Positions 16,966 to 25,315 of a stretch of 40,767 bases of DNA are shown here, piece after piece. This DNA is from Actinomycetota bacterium (GTDB lineage Bacteria; Actinomycetota; Thermoleophilia; Gaiellales; Gaiellaceae): contig JACDEU010000027.1 of assembly GCA_013816245.1 (NCBI GenBank), positions 1 through 40,767 of the forward strand, given 5' to 3'. Position 1 is the stretch's first letter. Every line of letters begins with the position of its first letter. The position numbers and the translations under genes were made by a program. A model generated the notes under the pieces. The model made no database searches. It was given only the letters and a program-made list of their open reading frames with translations, and had not been told where the DNA came from.

Positions 16966-16976
16966 TGGTTCGACCA
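16966..16976. promoter_or_regulatory. FadR-type GntR operator, TGGTTCGACCA
   Basis: A perfect TGGTNNNACCA palindrome between the divergent RidA and GntR genes, 23 bp upstream of the RidA start. TGGT-N3-ACCA is the consensus recognised by FadR-subfamily GntR repressors. Related sites lie at 29064-29096 and 33698-33708. Confidence 0.65.
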
Positions 16977-17005
16977 CTTTAGTACAGACCGCGAACCGGC
17001 CAATC

Positions 17006-17869
17006 ATGTCCTATGATTCCTGCGGGATCGCCTTTCCTAGCGTGTTATCCTTTGCAGGATTGGTAGTGCCAGATCGCTCGGACATTTCTTCGGAAGCCGC
17101 TCAGGTTCGTCTACGGGCGGATGTTCTCGAGGAGAACCGGCCGGACGACGCAAGGGGCTCGGCGCGAAAGACCGAGACGTTCTCGCTCGCCCACACGGCC
17201 TCGCGCCAGATCGCCGACATGGTCCGCACTGGCGTGCTGCGACCAGGCCAGCGGCTCCCATCGGAGCGCGAACTTGCCGTCGCGTTGGAGCTTTCACGCG
17301 GAGCTCTGCGCGAAGCGCTTCGAACGCTCGAGTCTGTCGGCATCGTTACGGCTCGCGCAGGTAGCGGACGCTACGTGACTTCCTCGAATGTCACCGATCC
17401 CGGCGGTGGATTGGGTATGTGGATGCAATTCCAGCCAAGCCAGGACGTCGTCGCAGTGCGGCGGGTGCTGGAGCCAGCTGCGATAGTGTCGATTCCGGCA
17501 ACGCAGCTTCATGAAATCACCGCAGAGACTCGCCGACTGTTACGGCGAATGCAGCAGGCTTTCGCACGGGGTGCTCACGAGGCAGCCGCGCAGATTCATA
17601 CGGAGTTCCACCTCGCGCTCGTCCAGCACGGACAGCCACGGCTCCTGCGGCTACTCCTCGCCAGCATGATTAGGGCCGTTGAAGGCACCCAACTTGAGAT
17701 CTTTCGCACGCCCGGAGCAGGACGTCATTCGCTCCTGAGCCACGATCCAATAGTGGAGGCGCTTGAAGCGGGAGACGTACTCGGCGCGGCACAGGGTGAT
17801 GTCGATCACCTCGTTCCCGCTTTCACATACTTGTCGGACGACGCACTTGCGCAGGGCAGCAACCTATGA
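17006..17869 (+). CDS. FadR-subfamily GntR transcriptional regulator
   Basis: 287 residues from the ATG at 17006; a GTG at 17066 with AGGA 7 nt upstream is a good alternative, giving 267 residues. The winged helix-turn-helix is IADMVRTGVLRPGQRLPSERELA followed by LSRGALREALRTLESVGIV and the wing ARAGSGRYV. The all-helical FCD effector domain follows, with RRVLEPAAIVSI, the FHLALVQHG block and a C-terminal histidine (VDHLVPA), positions that bind a metal and small organic acids in the subfamily. The stop overlaps the next ATG by 4 nt, so the regulator is co-translated with the PLP enzyme. Probably autoregulated through the operator at 16966. Confidence 0.9.
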   Translation: MSYDSCGIAFPSVLSFAGLVVPDRSDISSEAAQVRLRADVLEENRPDDARGSARKTETFSLAHTASRQIADMVRTGVLRPGQRLPSERELAVALELSRGALREALRTLESVGIVTARAGSGRYVTSSNVTDPGGGLGMWMQFQPSQDVVAVRRVLEPAAIVSIPATQLHEITAETRRLLRRMQQAFARGAHEAAAQIHTEFHLALVQHGQPRLLRLLLASMIRAVEGTQLEIFRTPGAGRHSLLSHDPIVEALEAGDVLGAAQGDVDHLVPAFTYLSDDALAQGSNL

Positions 17870-19005
17870 TGACGCACACATCACCCATCCCAGGAGTCAC
17901 AGAACTTGTAGACGTCGTCCGTGACACTCCCGAGGTGGTGATCGAGCTCGATCGCGTCCGACGCAACATCGCTCATATGGCGGAGATCACTCGCGATGCC
18001 GGTGTCGCATTCAGACCACACATCAAGACGCACAAGATGCCTCAGATTGCGTGGATGCAGCTCCGGGCTGGTGCGCGCGGAGTTCAGACAGCCAAACTTG
18101 GTGAGGCCGAAGTGATGAGGGACGCCGGGATAACCGACATTCTCGTGGGCTACCCGATCGTAGGACGTAGTAAGCTCGCCCGGCTTGCTCACCTGGCGGA
18201 GGATGCGCAGGTTACCGTGTCTCTTGATTCCTACGATGCCGCCGCAGCGATTTCCCGCACGTTGGTTGGAAGTGGCGTAGCGGTCAGGATCGTCGTCGAA
18301 ATCGATACCGGTATGCAGAGGATCGGTGTCGCTCCGGGATCGACCGCGGCAGACCTCGCGGAGCGGGTCGCAGTCCTTCCGAGCCTGGACTTCGCGGGGA
18401 TCCTCACCCACGAGGGTCATGTCTGTTACCAGGCACGGGATCACGTGGAGCGCAAAGAGATGACCGAGGCGGCATGCCAATCGATGCTGGACAGCGCCGA
18501 GGAAATACGCCTTCGTGGACTTGACTGCGATCTCGTTTCTGCTGGGTCGACTGGCACGGCGCGCTTCGCAGTCCGGTGCCCAGGGATCACGGAGGTTCGT
18601 GCCGGCGCCTATGTGTTCAATGACGGATCCCAACTGCTGCAGGGAGCGGCGTGCGAAGATGACTTAGCTGCTTTCGTCGTCGCGACAGTTGTAAGCCGGC
18701 CGAATCACGAATGGTTCGTGATCGACGCCGGGTCGAAGGTGTTGGGTGCAGACCGGCTAATCGTTCGAGATCCTCCAACAACATTTGGCTCGATTTGGGG
18801 ACGGCCAAACTGGCGGATCGTCAGGCTCAGCGAAGAACATGGTGTTGTACAGACACCACCCGGGGAGGCTGTCTCGATCGGCGAGCGTCTGCTTGTCGTA
18901 CCGAACCACATATGCCCGGCGATCAACCTTGCGGAGACGGTCGCGGTGTTTGAGAACCATGTGACCGAGCGCTGGCCGGTAGCGGCACGGGGGAGGGTTC
19001 AGTAG
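17866..19005 (+). CDS. DSD1-type PLP enzyme (D-threonine aldolase / D-serine dehydratase-like / alanine racemase N-terminal fold)
   Basis: 379 residues. The fold-type III PLP barrel begins with VVIELDRVRRNIAHM, and the Schiff-base lysine is Lys54 in RPHIKTHK. Further family blocks are EIDTGMQRIGV, LTHEGHVCY, SAGSTGTA and TEVRAGAYVFND. Near the C-terminus VPNHICPAINL provides the His and Cys that hold the metal in DSD1-type enzymes. Members cleave D-threonine-type hydroxy amino acids or eliminate water from D-serine or 3-hydroxyaspartate. The nearby RidA protein fits an enamine-producing reaction. Which substrate is used is not visible. Confidence 0.88.
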   Translation: MMTHTSPIPGVTELVDVVRDTPEVVIELDRVRRNIAHMAEITRDAGVAFRPHIKTHKMPQIAWMQLRAGARGVQTAKLGEAEVMRDAGITDILVGYPIVGRSKLARLAHLAEDAQVTVSLDSYDAAAAISRTLVGSGVAVRIVVEIDTGMQRIGVAPGSTAADLAERVAVLPSLDFAGILTHEGHVCYQARDHVERKEMTEAACQSMLDSAEEIRLRGLDCDLVSAGSTGTARFAVRCPGITEVRAGAYVFNDGSQLLQGAACEDDLAAFVVATVVSRPNHEWFVIDAGSKVLGADRLIVRDPPTTFGSIWGRPNWRIVRLSEEHGVVQTPPGEAVSIGERLLVVPNHICPAINLAETVAVFENHVTERWPVAARGRVQ

Positions 19006-19031
19006 CCTCCGTCGGCGGGCTCCGGGGTTGT

Positions 19032-19796
19032 GTGGTCCTGGTCACAGGGGCACAACGTGGGATCGGCTTCTCTTGTGCTGATGCATTCGCCCGGGAGGGA
19101 GCCACAGTGGCGCTAGCGGACGTACCCGGCAGCGCAGTTAATGAGGCACGCAAGCGACTTGGCGGCGAGGGCGAACATACCGCCCACGAACGCGACCTCA
19201 GCGAGATTGATGCTGGCCAGGACCTGGTTGCCGAGGTAGTCCAGCACCATCGTCAGCTGAATGTACTGGTCAACGCTGCCGGCATTCTTTGCATTTCTCC
19301 GTTTCTGGATCTATCCGCGGACGACTGGGATCGAACCTTTGCCGTCAATGCGCGCGGCAGCATCTTCCTGGCTCAAGCGTGCGCGCGGCAGTTTGTGAGT
19401 CAAGAACAGGGCGGCCGAATCATCCTCTTTGCCTCTATCATCGCGCGCAGCATCGTCCGTCCCAACAATTTGGCGTACTGCGCGTCCAAGGCGGCAGTAG
19501 TGCAGGCTGCACGATGTATGGCCCTCGAACTCGCCCCTCACGGCGTAACGGTCAACGTGATTTCACCGGGATCCACTTCGACCGAAATGCTCGTGGACGT
19601 CCAGGCACGCGGAGATCCGGAGGCCCTCCGAAGTGTGATCGCCGGGAATGCGGCGGAGTGGCGCCTCGGAATACCGCTGGGCCGCCTGGCGGAACCACGT
19701 GACCAGGCGGCAATGGCGCTGTACCTGGCGGGTGAAGGCGGTCGTCACATTACGGGACAAGAACTGATAATCGACGGAGGTCAAACGGTCGTCTAA
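19032..19796 (+). CDS. Short-chain dehydrogenase/reductase
   Basis: 254 residues from a GTG at 19032. This leaves an unusually short stretch before the cofactor motif TGAQRGIG, and the upstream codons (LRGC) resemble a normal SDR start, so translation may begin upstream at a non-standard codon after the GGGGGAGGG block at 18989-18997. Seen: the NAAG motif (NAAGILCIS), the serine strand ILFASIIARS, the catalytic YCASK, and the SPGSTSTEM substrate loop. The C-terminus GQELIIDGGQTVV is of the classical type. NAD(P)-dependent alcohol oxidation or ketone reduction on a pathway intermediate. Third gene of the rightward operon. Confidence 0.88.
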   Translation: MVLVTGAQRGIGFSCADAFAREGATVALADVPGSAVNEARKRLGGEGEHTAHERDLSEIDAGQDLVAEVVQHHRQLNVLVNAAGILCISPFLDLSADDWDRTFAVNARGSIFLAQACARQFVSQEQGGRIILFASIIARSIVRPNNLAYCASKAAVVQAARCMALELAPHGVTVNVISPGSTSTEMLVDVQARGDPEALRSVIAGNAAEWRLGIPLGRLAEPRDQAAMALYLAGEGGRHITGQELIIDGGQTVV

Positions 19797-19854
19797 TGGA
19801 TCTTTGGCGGACAGACTTGACCCACCCCCACCCGCCAATCGGTGCGGGCTATCG

Positions 19855-20604
19855 ATGAATCGTCCCGAGTTTACGGGTGAAATCGCGGTGGTGACGGGAG
19901 CATCATCCGGTATCGGGCTCGCGACTTCCAAGTTGCTAGTTGAGCACGGTGCACGCGTCCTGGGAACCGCAAGAACCGAGGCTGGTGTAGAGACGCTTCG
20001 TGCAATTGACGTTACTCCGATCCGATGCGATGTCGCATCGGATCACGGCCGACAGGCGCTTGTCGAGGCTTCACGAGACTGTCGGTACTTAGTAAACGCA
20101 GCCGGGGCTAACCGAGTTCAAGCGATCACCGAAGTAGCCGAGGATGACTATGACTTCGTCATGAATGTCAATGCGAAGGCAACATTTTTCCTGTGTCAAA
20201 AGATTGGCAGCACGATGGAGCGCGGCAGCTCGATCGTGAATGTCTCGTCAACAGCCGCCAAAGTGGCAGGTCCTCAGGTCGCTGTCTACGCGGGAGCCAA
20301 GGCTGCAACTCTCGCTTTCACGCGCGCCTTCGCGCTTGAATATGCATCGCGCGGAGTGCGGGTCAACGCGGTGCTTCCGAAACTCATAAGCACCAAGATG
20401 CAACGGGATTTCGTTGTTCAGTCGGCGCAGATTCAGGGGAAGAGTGTCGAGGAGCTCGAGGCCGAACGCATTCAATCGATCCCGCTCGGCCGCGCGGGTA
20501 CACCTCGAGAATGTGCAGAGGTGATTCTGTTCCTTCTGGGGCATGCTTCGTCGTACATGTCTGGTCAGTCGATCAACGTCACGGGGGGCTGGCTAATGTT
20601 ATGA
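19855..20604 (+). CDS. Short-chain dehydrogenase/reductase
   Basis: 249 residues from the ATG at 19855; an in-frame start at 19804 would add a proline-rich non-conserved stretch. The cofactor motif is TGASSGIG at residues 14-21, followed by NAAG, the serine strand VNVSSTAAK, and the catalytic tyrosine and lysine in VYAGAK. It ends SGQSINVTGGWLML. Of the sugar/polyol dehydrogenase type (XdhA/fucose-dehydrogenase-like subgroups are possible). It lies 58 bp after the other SDR and is only moderately similar to it, so the two probably act on different steps. Confidence 0.9.
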   Translation: MNRPEFTGEIAVVTGASSGIGLATSKLLVEHGARVLGTARTEAGVETLRAIDVTPIRCDVASDHGRQALVEASRDCRYLVNAAGANRVQAITEVAEDDYDFVMNVNAKATFFLCQKIGSTMERGSSIVNVSSTAAKVAGPQVAVYAGAKAATLAFTRAFALEYASRGVRVNAVLPKLISTKMQRDFVVQSAQIQGKSVEELEAERIQSIPLGRAGTPRECAEVILFLLGHASSYMSGQSINVTGGWLML

Positions 20605-20711
20605 GCCCCGTCGCTTTCCAGACCGGAAGGGTCCCAGCGTCACAAGAAAATCGTCGAGCCTCGACAACTACGCGCTATTGCACGACGGCGCGCGAAAGAC
20701 AGGCACAAGAG

Positions 20712-21476
20712 TTATGCGAGGGCAACATCGGCCTTGGTACGCCGTATTGTCTGTCGCCCCGCATCGCGGACAACATACGGTAGTCGCAGGTCCCATTGAA
20801 CCGACTCGGAGAATGAGCAACTGACCGTGTCGTCGCGCGTGGTAGCGATGATATTGGTCTCTCGCTCGAAATCGACCCATATCATGCGGTTCCCCTTGCC
20901 TTGATAGCGGTTATAGGGCCATCGCTGGGGTATTCCGCTAGCTGCCTGGAACGTCCTCACGCGAGTTACAGCCGGCCACATTCCCACCTGCTGCATGTAC
21001 GGGCCGTTGAGCCACTCATCAAATGCGTCGGCAGTAGCCGGGTCAACGTGGAAACGTTCGACGAGAATAGGCGCGCCGTCCGCGAAGTCCTCGGCGATGG
21101 TTCCACAAACCTGAACAACCTCCATGATCGAGCCGTTGAAAGGCTCGTCGTCGAGCCACGGGTACACGTTTTCGCGTTCGACCCCGTCCTCAATTGCATC
21201 CTTCAGGATCGGACTGTCAACCCAGTCGATGAGAGATGCGAGATCCGTGGCAACGTACGGTATGAACCGGTTGGCCTGACGGTTGAATAAGGCCGGAAGG
21301 CCTTCCGACTGCCAATCGCGGAGTATCTCGTAACAGGCGACCGACGTGACGGCGTCATGCCGCAGGCTGTCATCAAAGTGCTTCGGTAACCAGCCATCCA
21401 CCTCGGCTTGATGCTGACTTGGAATGTCCACCCGACAAAGGAGAACCGGGCGCTCGTCTGGTGATGGGCTCCTCAT
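20712..21476 (-). CDS. Uncharacterised protein of two duplicated ferredoxin-like (dimeric alpha/beta barrel) domains
   Basis: 254 residues from the ATG at 21476, which overlaps the stop of the aldo/keto reductase gene by 4 nt. Two halves have the same plan: PVLLCRVDIP...VDGWLPKHF...ACYEILRD...FIPYVATD in the first, and PILVERFHVD...FDEWLNGPY...RVRTFQA...MIWVDF in the second. This strand-helix-strand-strand order is that of EthD/ABM-type domains. The C-terminus WDLRLPYVVRDAGRQ matches WDRQLPYLRRDVYEP of the paralog at 23697-24413. It is the last gene of the transporter operon. Function unknown; such barrels often bind or transform small organic molecules. Confidence 0.78.
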   Translation of the reverse strand: MRSPSPDERPVLLCRVDIPSQHQAEVDGWLPKHFDDSLRHDAVTSVACYEILRDWQSEGLPALFNRQANRFIPYVATDLASLIDWVDSPILKDAIEDGVERENVYPWLDDEPFNGSIMEVVQVCGTIAEDFADGAPILVERFHVDPATADAFDEWLNGPYMQQVGMWPAVTRVRTFQAASGIPQRWPYNRYQGKGNRMIWVDFERETNIIATTRDDTVSCSFSESVQWDLRLPYVVRDAGRQTIRRTKADVALA

Positions 21477-22519
21477 TGCCGCCCCCCCGCGCTTGCGTAG
21501 CGGCGATCTCGGAGACGAGAGAAGAACTCGGGCCGAAAATGGTCCCACACAATCATCTTTGCGGCTTGTGCATCTGGGTGGAGGGTCGACAAGATTCCAT
21601 CGATTTCCGCCAGGTCGGATGCGCTCAGCAACCAGCTCTCGGCTCCTGAGATCGCACGAACCTGGGCCGCCGACTTCGCGCCGACAAGCGTCGAAGTCAC
21701 CCCCGGGTTGGCGAGAGTCCAGGCGACGGCGAGCTGGACAAGCGATCGTCCGTGGTCCGCCGCCCACGCCTGAAGGCTGTGAGCGACCTCGACATAGTGA
21801 GGATATACCGCAGGCTGAAAACGCGGTAATGATGATCGTTCATCATCGTCTCGGAACGTTCTTCCTCGTTCGAGGTTGTCCGCGAGCAGGCCACGCGAGA
21901 GTGGGCTAAACGCCAGGAAGGCGATCCCGAGTTTCTTCGCTGTTGGGATGATTTCCGTCTCGACAGGGAGATGCGCCGGATCGTCCTCCTCGCCTCGATC
22001 AAGCAAGCTGTAGAGGTTTTGAGTGGAAAAAAGCTGTGCACGTCTCGAAAGAGACACCAACGTCTCTGCATCAAGATTGCACACGCCCACGTTGAGCGTC
22101 CGACCTGAGTGACGCAATCGGGTGAGCGAGTCTCCGAGCTCATCTAGAGCGGTTTTCTCCCCGAATGTCGCTACCCAGTCTTCAGGCCCGTGCAGCTGGT
22201 AGAGGTCGACCCAGTCAGTCTGTAGTCTGGTGAGGCTGCCATCTAGCGCGGCGCTCAAATGTTCGTACGAGTAGGTCTCGCAAGGGAATGCCTTGGTCGC
22301 CAGGAAGATCTCGTCGCGTCGCCCCTGAAGGATCCGACCGAGACGCTCCTCGGAGTCGAGGTAGGTCTCAGCTGTGTCGAGAAACCTCCACCCTGAATCC
22401 AGGGCCGCGTCGACGGTGTACCGGGCGTCTTTCTCGTTGAGCCCGCCATAGCCTCCTCCGAGCGGGTAGCAGCCAAGCGCAATACGCGGCAACGTCGTAG
22501 GAAATGTCGACGTCGGCAT
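21473..22519 (-). CDS. Aldo/keto reductase
   Basis: 348 residues from the ATG at 22519, which overlaps the ATPase stop by 1 nt (TGATG). A TTG one codon earlier is possible. The catalytic tetrad is complete: Asp48 and Tyr53 in LDTAETYLD, Lys76 in LATKAF and His110 in YQLHG. The NADP-binding end is marked by VGAKSAAQV. Family members reduce or oxidise sugar aldehydes and sugars (L-fucose or D-arabinose dehydrogenase-like enzymes are among them). Its place within an ABC sugar-type import operon suggests action on the imported compound. Confidence 0.92.
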   Translation of the reverse strand: MPTSTFPTTLPRIALGCYPLGGGYGGLNEKDARYTVDAALDSGWRFLDTAETYLDSEERLGRILQGRRDEIFLATKAFPCETYSYEHLSAALDGSLTRLQTDWVDLYQLHGPEDWVATFGEKTALDELGDSLTRLRHSGRTLNVGVCNLDAETLVSLSRRAQLFSTQNLYSLLDRGEEDDPAHLPVETEIIPTAKKLGIAFLAFSPLSRGLLADNLERGRTFRDDDERSSLPRFQPAVYPHYVEVAHSLQAWAADHGRSLVQLAVAWTLANPGVTSTLVGAKSAAQVRAISGAESWLLSASDLAEIDGILSTLHPDAQAAKMIVWDHFRPEFFSRLRDRRYASAGGRQ

Positions 22520-23697
22520 CAAGCTAGTGCCTTTCCTGTCGTTGGGTCGAAGAACAGCAGACGTTCGGGATCGGGAAGAAGCCGGACATCCGAGCCTGGG
22601 TCTGGCACGGACGATCCTGCTACGCGAATGGTGAATCTGTTGGCTTGCGGGTCTTCGACTTTTTCAAGAGCTGTCTCGTCGATGTCAGCGAGTACCTCGA
22701 TCAACTCTTCGGTGACTACGGCAGGTGCTGGAACCGAGACGTGGACGAGCGTCTCGGCACCCATGGTTTCGGTCAGCACGACCGTTGCTGGTATTTGAAG
22801 CTTTTCGGAGCTTTCAGTGACCACGCGGAGGTGCTCGGGCCGTATTCCGAGGATCACGTTGCGCCCCTTATCCAGGGGCGGAGTGATCCGATTAGGCAGG
22901 CGGAGCTCGGCCTGACTTGGAGAATACTGGATGATCGTTTCACCGTCCTGAGAGGCGAGACGGCCTTCGAGGAAATTCATCGCTGGCGAGCCTATGAAGT
23001 CAGCCACGAAAAGGTTCGCCGGCCGCTCGTACAGTTCTTGTGGACTCCCGACCTGCTGCAGAACACCTCGGCGCATCACTGCAACCCGATCAGCCATGGT
23101 CATCGCCTCGATCTGATCGTGTGTGACGAAGATCGTAGTGGCGTGGAGTCTGCGTTGCAGTTCCCGAATTTCGGCACGCATTTGCACTCGTAGTTTTGCG
23201 TCAAGGTTCGAAAGTGGCTCGTCGAGCAGGAAGACGGCTGGGTCGCGGACGATTGCCCGGCCCATCGCGACCCTCTGCCGCTGACCTCCTGAGAGTTTCG
23301 CCGGTTTCCGGTCGAGCAGGTCGTCGATCCCGAGAACATGCGCGACCTCTCGGACCTTCGCCCGTCTTTCAGCCTTTGGCATTCGTCGGATTTTTAGAGA
23401 TAGCTCGATGTTCCGCTCGACGGTCATGTGGGGATACAGCGCGTAGTTCTGGAACACCATGGCCACGTTACGTCGGCCGGGTGTCTCGTCGTTGGCGATG
23501 CGTCCGTCGATTATCAGGCGTCCCGAACTGACGTCCTCAAGGCCGGCGACGAGCCGGAGTGCTGTCGACTTGCCGCAGCCAGACGGGCCAACCAGAGCGA
23601 GGAACTCACCGTCGGCGATACGCAGACTGAGTTGCGAGACGGCTTCGACTCCATTGTCGTAGAACTTGGAGACCTCCTCAAAGACGACCTCGGCCAT
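22519..23697 (-). CDS. ABC transporter ATP-binding protein, MsmK/UgpC (CUT1) type
   Basis: 392 residues. Walker A GPSGCGKST at 37-45, Q-loop MVFQNYALYPHM, signature LSGGQRQRVAMGRA, Walker B VFLLDEPLSNLD and switch histidine VTHDQIEAM are all present. The C-terminal OB-type extension (residues about 235-392, with IGSPAMNFLEG and VILGIRPEHL) is typical of the sugar importers whose ATPase is regulated there. The ATG overlaps the preceding stop by 1 nt. This gene completes an importer encoded in the same operon and energises both permeases. Confidence 0.95.
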   Translation of the reverse strand: MAEVVFEEVSKFYDNGVEAVSQLSLRIADGEFLALVGPSGCGKSTALRLVAGLEDVSSGRLIIDGRIANDETPGRRNVAMVFQNYALYPHMTVERNIELSLKIRRMPKAERRAKVREVAHVLGIDDLLDRKPAKLSGGQRQRVAMGRAIVRDPAVFLLDEPLSNLDAKLRVQMRAEIRELQRRLHATTIFVTHDQIEAMTMADRVAVMRRGVLQQVGSPQELYERPANLFVADFIGSPAMNFLEGRLASQDGETIIQYSPSQAELRLPNRITPPLDKGRNVILGIRPEHLRVVTESSEKLQIPATVVLTETMGAETLVHVSVPAPAVVTEELIEVLADIDETALEKVEDPQANRFTIRVAGSSVPDPGSDVRLLPDPERLLFFDPTTGKALA

Positions 23698-24413
23698 CAG
23701 TGAGCCGCCCGTTCACCTATGCGATTGGCTTGTACGTGCCCGATAGGTTCGTAAACATCGCGTCGTAGGTATGGCAGCTGGCGGTCCCAGGCGAGCGAGT
23801 CGCGCATAGCGTCCTGGAAGCCAGGCGCAAGCAGAACTTCGAGGACAGCATCGGCGTCGATCTCGACGAGCAGCAGTCGATTACCCGGAGATAAGTAGTA
23901 GTCGATCGGGATCTCGTTGCGAACTGCATCGAAAACGCGGGCTCGGAAGACGCCTGACTGCGCTTCAACGTGCTCCAGATGGGTCTCGGTGAGCCAAGAG
24001 TCGAAAGCAGCTTCAGACTCTGCGGGAACTTCGAATCGCTCCGCGAAAAGGAACGCCGTGCCTTTTGGGGCAGGGCGATCAAGTCTTGCTCGAGGTTCGT
24101 AGATGTTGCCCGTGTATGCATCACCGTCGAGTTCGTTGAATTGAGAAAACCAACGGCTGCCGTCCTGAATCGCCGCGTCGAGAACCGGGCTGCGCAACCA
24201 CGCACGAAGACCGTCGAGCGTGCTGGCCACGTAGCACGCCATGCACGATCCCGATCCACGGTATGCCTGGGGCAGCCCCTCTTCCACCGCTCGGTAGTAG
24301 CCCGCCCAGGTTATGCCAGGCCCTTGAATCAGTTCTGGCAGGTGTTTCTCGAGCTGCCACCTGTCGAACGCGACCTGGACATCCTTTCGTGGCCATGCCC
24401 GGGTAAATAGCAT
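23697..24413 (-). CDS. Uncharacterised duplicated ferredoxin-like domain protein, paralog of 20712-21476
   Basis: 238 residues from the ATG at 24413; a TTG at 24422 would add three. The first half (AMLFTRAWP...FDRWQLEKHL...WAGYYRAVE...ACYVAST) and the second (AFLFAERFEVP...FDSWLTETHL...RARVFDA...LLLVEID) repeat one pattern, as in the paralog. SPVLDAAIQDG here matches SPILKDAIEDG there. So the operon carries four copies of one small domain in two genes. It sits between permease and ATPase genes, an unusual place for a non-transport protein. An enzymatic or binding role on the imported compound is a guess. Confidence 0.75.
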   Translation of the reverse strand: MLFTRAWPRKDVQVAFDRWQLEKHLPELIQGPGITWAGYYRAVEEGLPQAYRGSGSCMACYVASTLDGLRAWLRSPVLDAAIQDGSRWFSQFNELDGDAYTGNIYEPRARLDRPAPKGTAFLFAERFEVPAESEAAFDSWLTETHLEHVEAQSGVFRARVFDAVRNEIPIDYYLSPGNRLLLVEIDADAVLEVLLAPGFQDAMRDSLAWDRQLPYLRRDVYEPIGHVQANRIGERAAH

Positions 24414-24424
24414 CGCGCACAAAG

Positions 24425-25315
24425 TCAGCGACCTCCGAGCCCCGAAGTAAGGAAGCCTCGGCGGAACTGTCGCTGAAGCCCAAGAAACATTAGAGCGACC
24501 GGAGCTATCATCACCAAAGCGATCGCCATGAACCTGGGATAGCTGATCGTGAACGTCGATCCGGTGCCCTGCGTGAAGATACCAAGCGAAATCGGCTGGC
24601 TTCCATCGCTCTGCGTGTAGATGAGAGGTCCGAGCAAATCGTTCCAGAAGTAGACGAACTCAAGGATCCCCAACGAAACAAGTACCGGGATCGCCTGCGG
24701 AACGAGGATGCGCCAAAGTATCTGCCAGTGGTTGAGGCCATCCACGCGCGCGGCTTCGTCTAACTCTCTCGGTAGGCTCATGAAGAACTGTCGCATGAGG
24801 AAAATCCCGTAGGGCGAGCCGCCGAACCACCAGGGGATGATCAGTGGCCACAGGCTGTCCGTGAGGCCTAGGTGAGCAAAGAACAAGAACCGCGGAATCA
24901 ACGTGACAACGAACGGCATCATCATCATCGCTATTGTCAGCGAGAATAGTAGGTTTCTGCCCGGAAATCGGAATCGCGCGAAGCCGTAGCCGACAAGGCA
25001 TTGCATGATGAGACATCCGAGCGTTGCAAGGCCGGCGTACTGAAGGCTATTTACAAAGTAGTGAACAACGGTCCCGCTTTGGTCTGCCCGTCCCGCGAGT
25101 GCCGATACGATCGTGCCGGGATGGGTTGGGTGTGGCAGAAAACCTGGTGGGAAATTAAATTCGCTTCCGTCTTTCGCAATCGACAGCCATACGAGGTAGT
25201 AGAAGGGGAACAGCATGACTATCGCAACGACGAGAAGTGTTGCAGCTCGTATGGTGCCGGTTGCGATTCTTCCGGGTCGACCGCGCGCTCGCGACGCCGC
25301 GGTGACGGCGCTCAC
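24425..25315 (-). CDS. ABC transporter permease, MalG/UgpE (CUT1) type
   Basis: 296 residues from the GTG at 25315, which overlaps the stop of the upstream permease gene by 4 nt (GTGA). Six hydrophobic segments are visible, beginning with AATLLVVAIVMLFPFYYLVWL. The EAA loop that docks on the ATPase is ELDEAARVDGLNHWQILWRI near residue 200. The TM segment MMMMPFVVTLIPRFLFF and the PWWFGGSPYGIFLMRQFF stretch are typical of the second permease of sugar importers. The frame is open upstream to 25402, but that would overlap the previous gene extensively. Confidence 0.94.
   Translation of the reverse strand: MSAVTAASRARGRPGRIATGTIRAATLLVVAIVMLFPFYYLVWLSIAKDGSEFNFPPGFLPHPTHPGTIVSALAGRADQSGTVVHYFVNSLQYAGLATLGCLIMQCLVGYGFARFRFPGRNLLFSLTIAMMMMPFVVTLIPRFLFFAHLGLTDSLWPLIIPWWFGGSPYGIFLMRQFFMSLPRELDEAARVDGLNHWQILWRILVPQAIPVLVSLGILEFVYFWNDLLGPLIYTQSDGSQPISLGIFTQGTGSTFTISYPRFMAIALVMIAPVALMFLGLQRQFRRGFLTSGLGGR

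Noticed and set aside
18989..19031. An upstream start for the SDR at 19032
   Set aside because: The upstream codons look SDR-like and a purine-rich block is present, but no ATG, GTG or TTG exists in that frame, so I kept the GTG at 19032 and noted the doubt.
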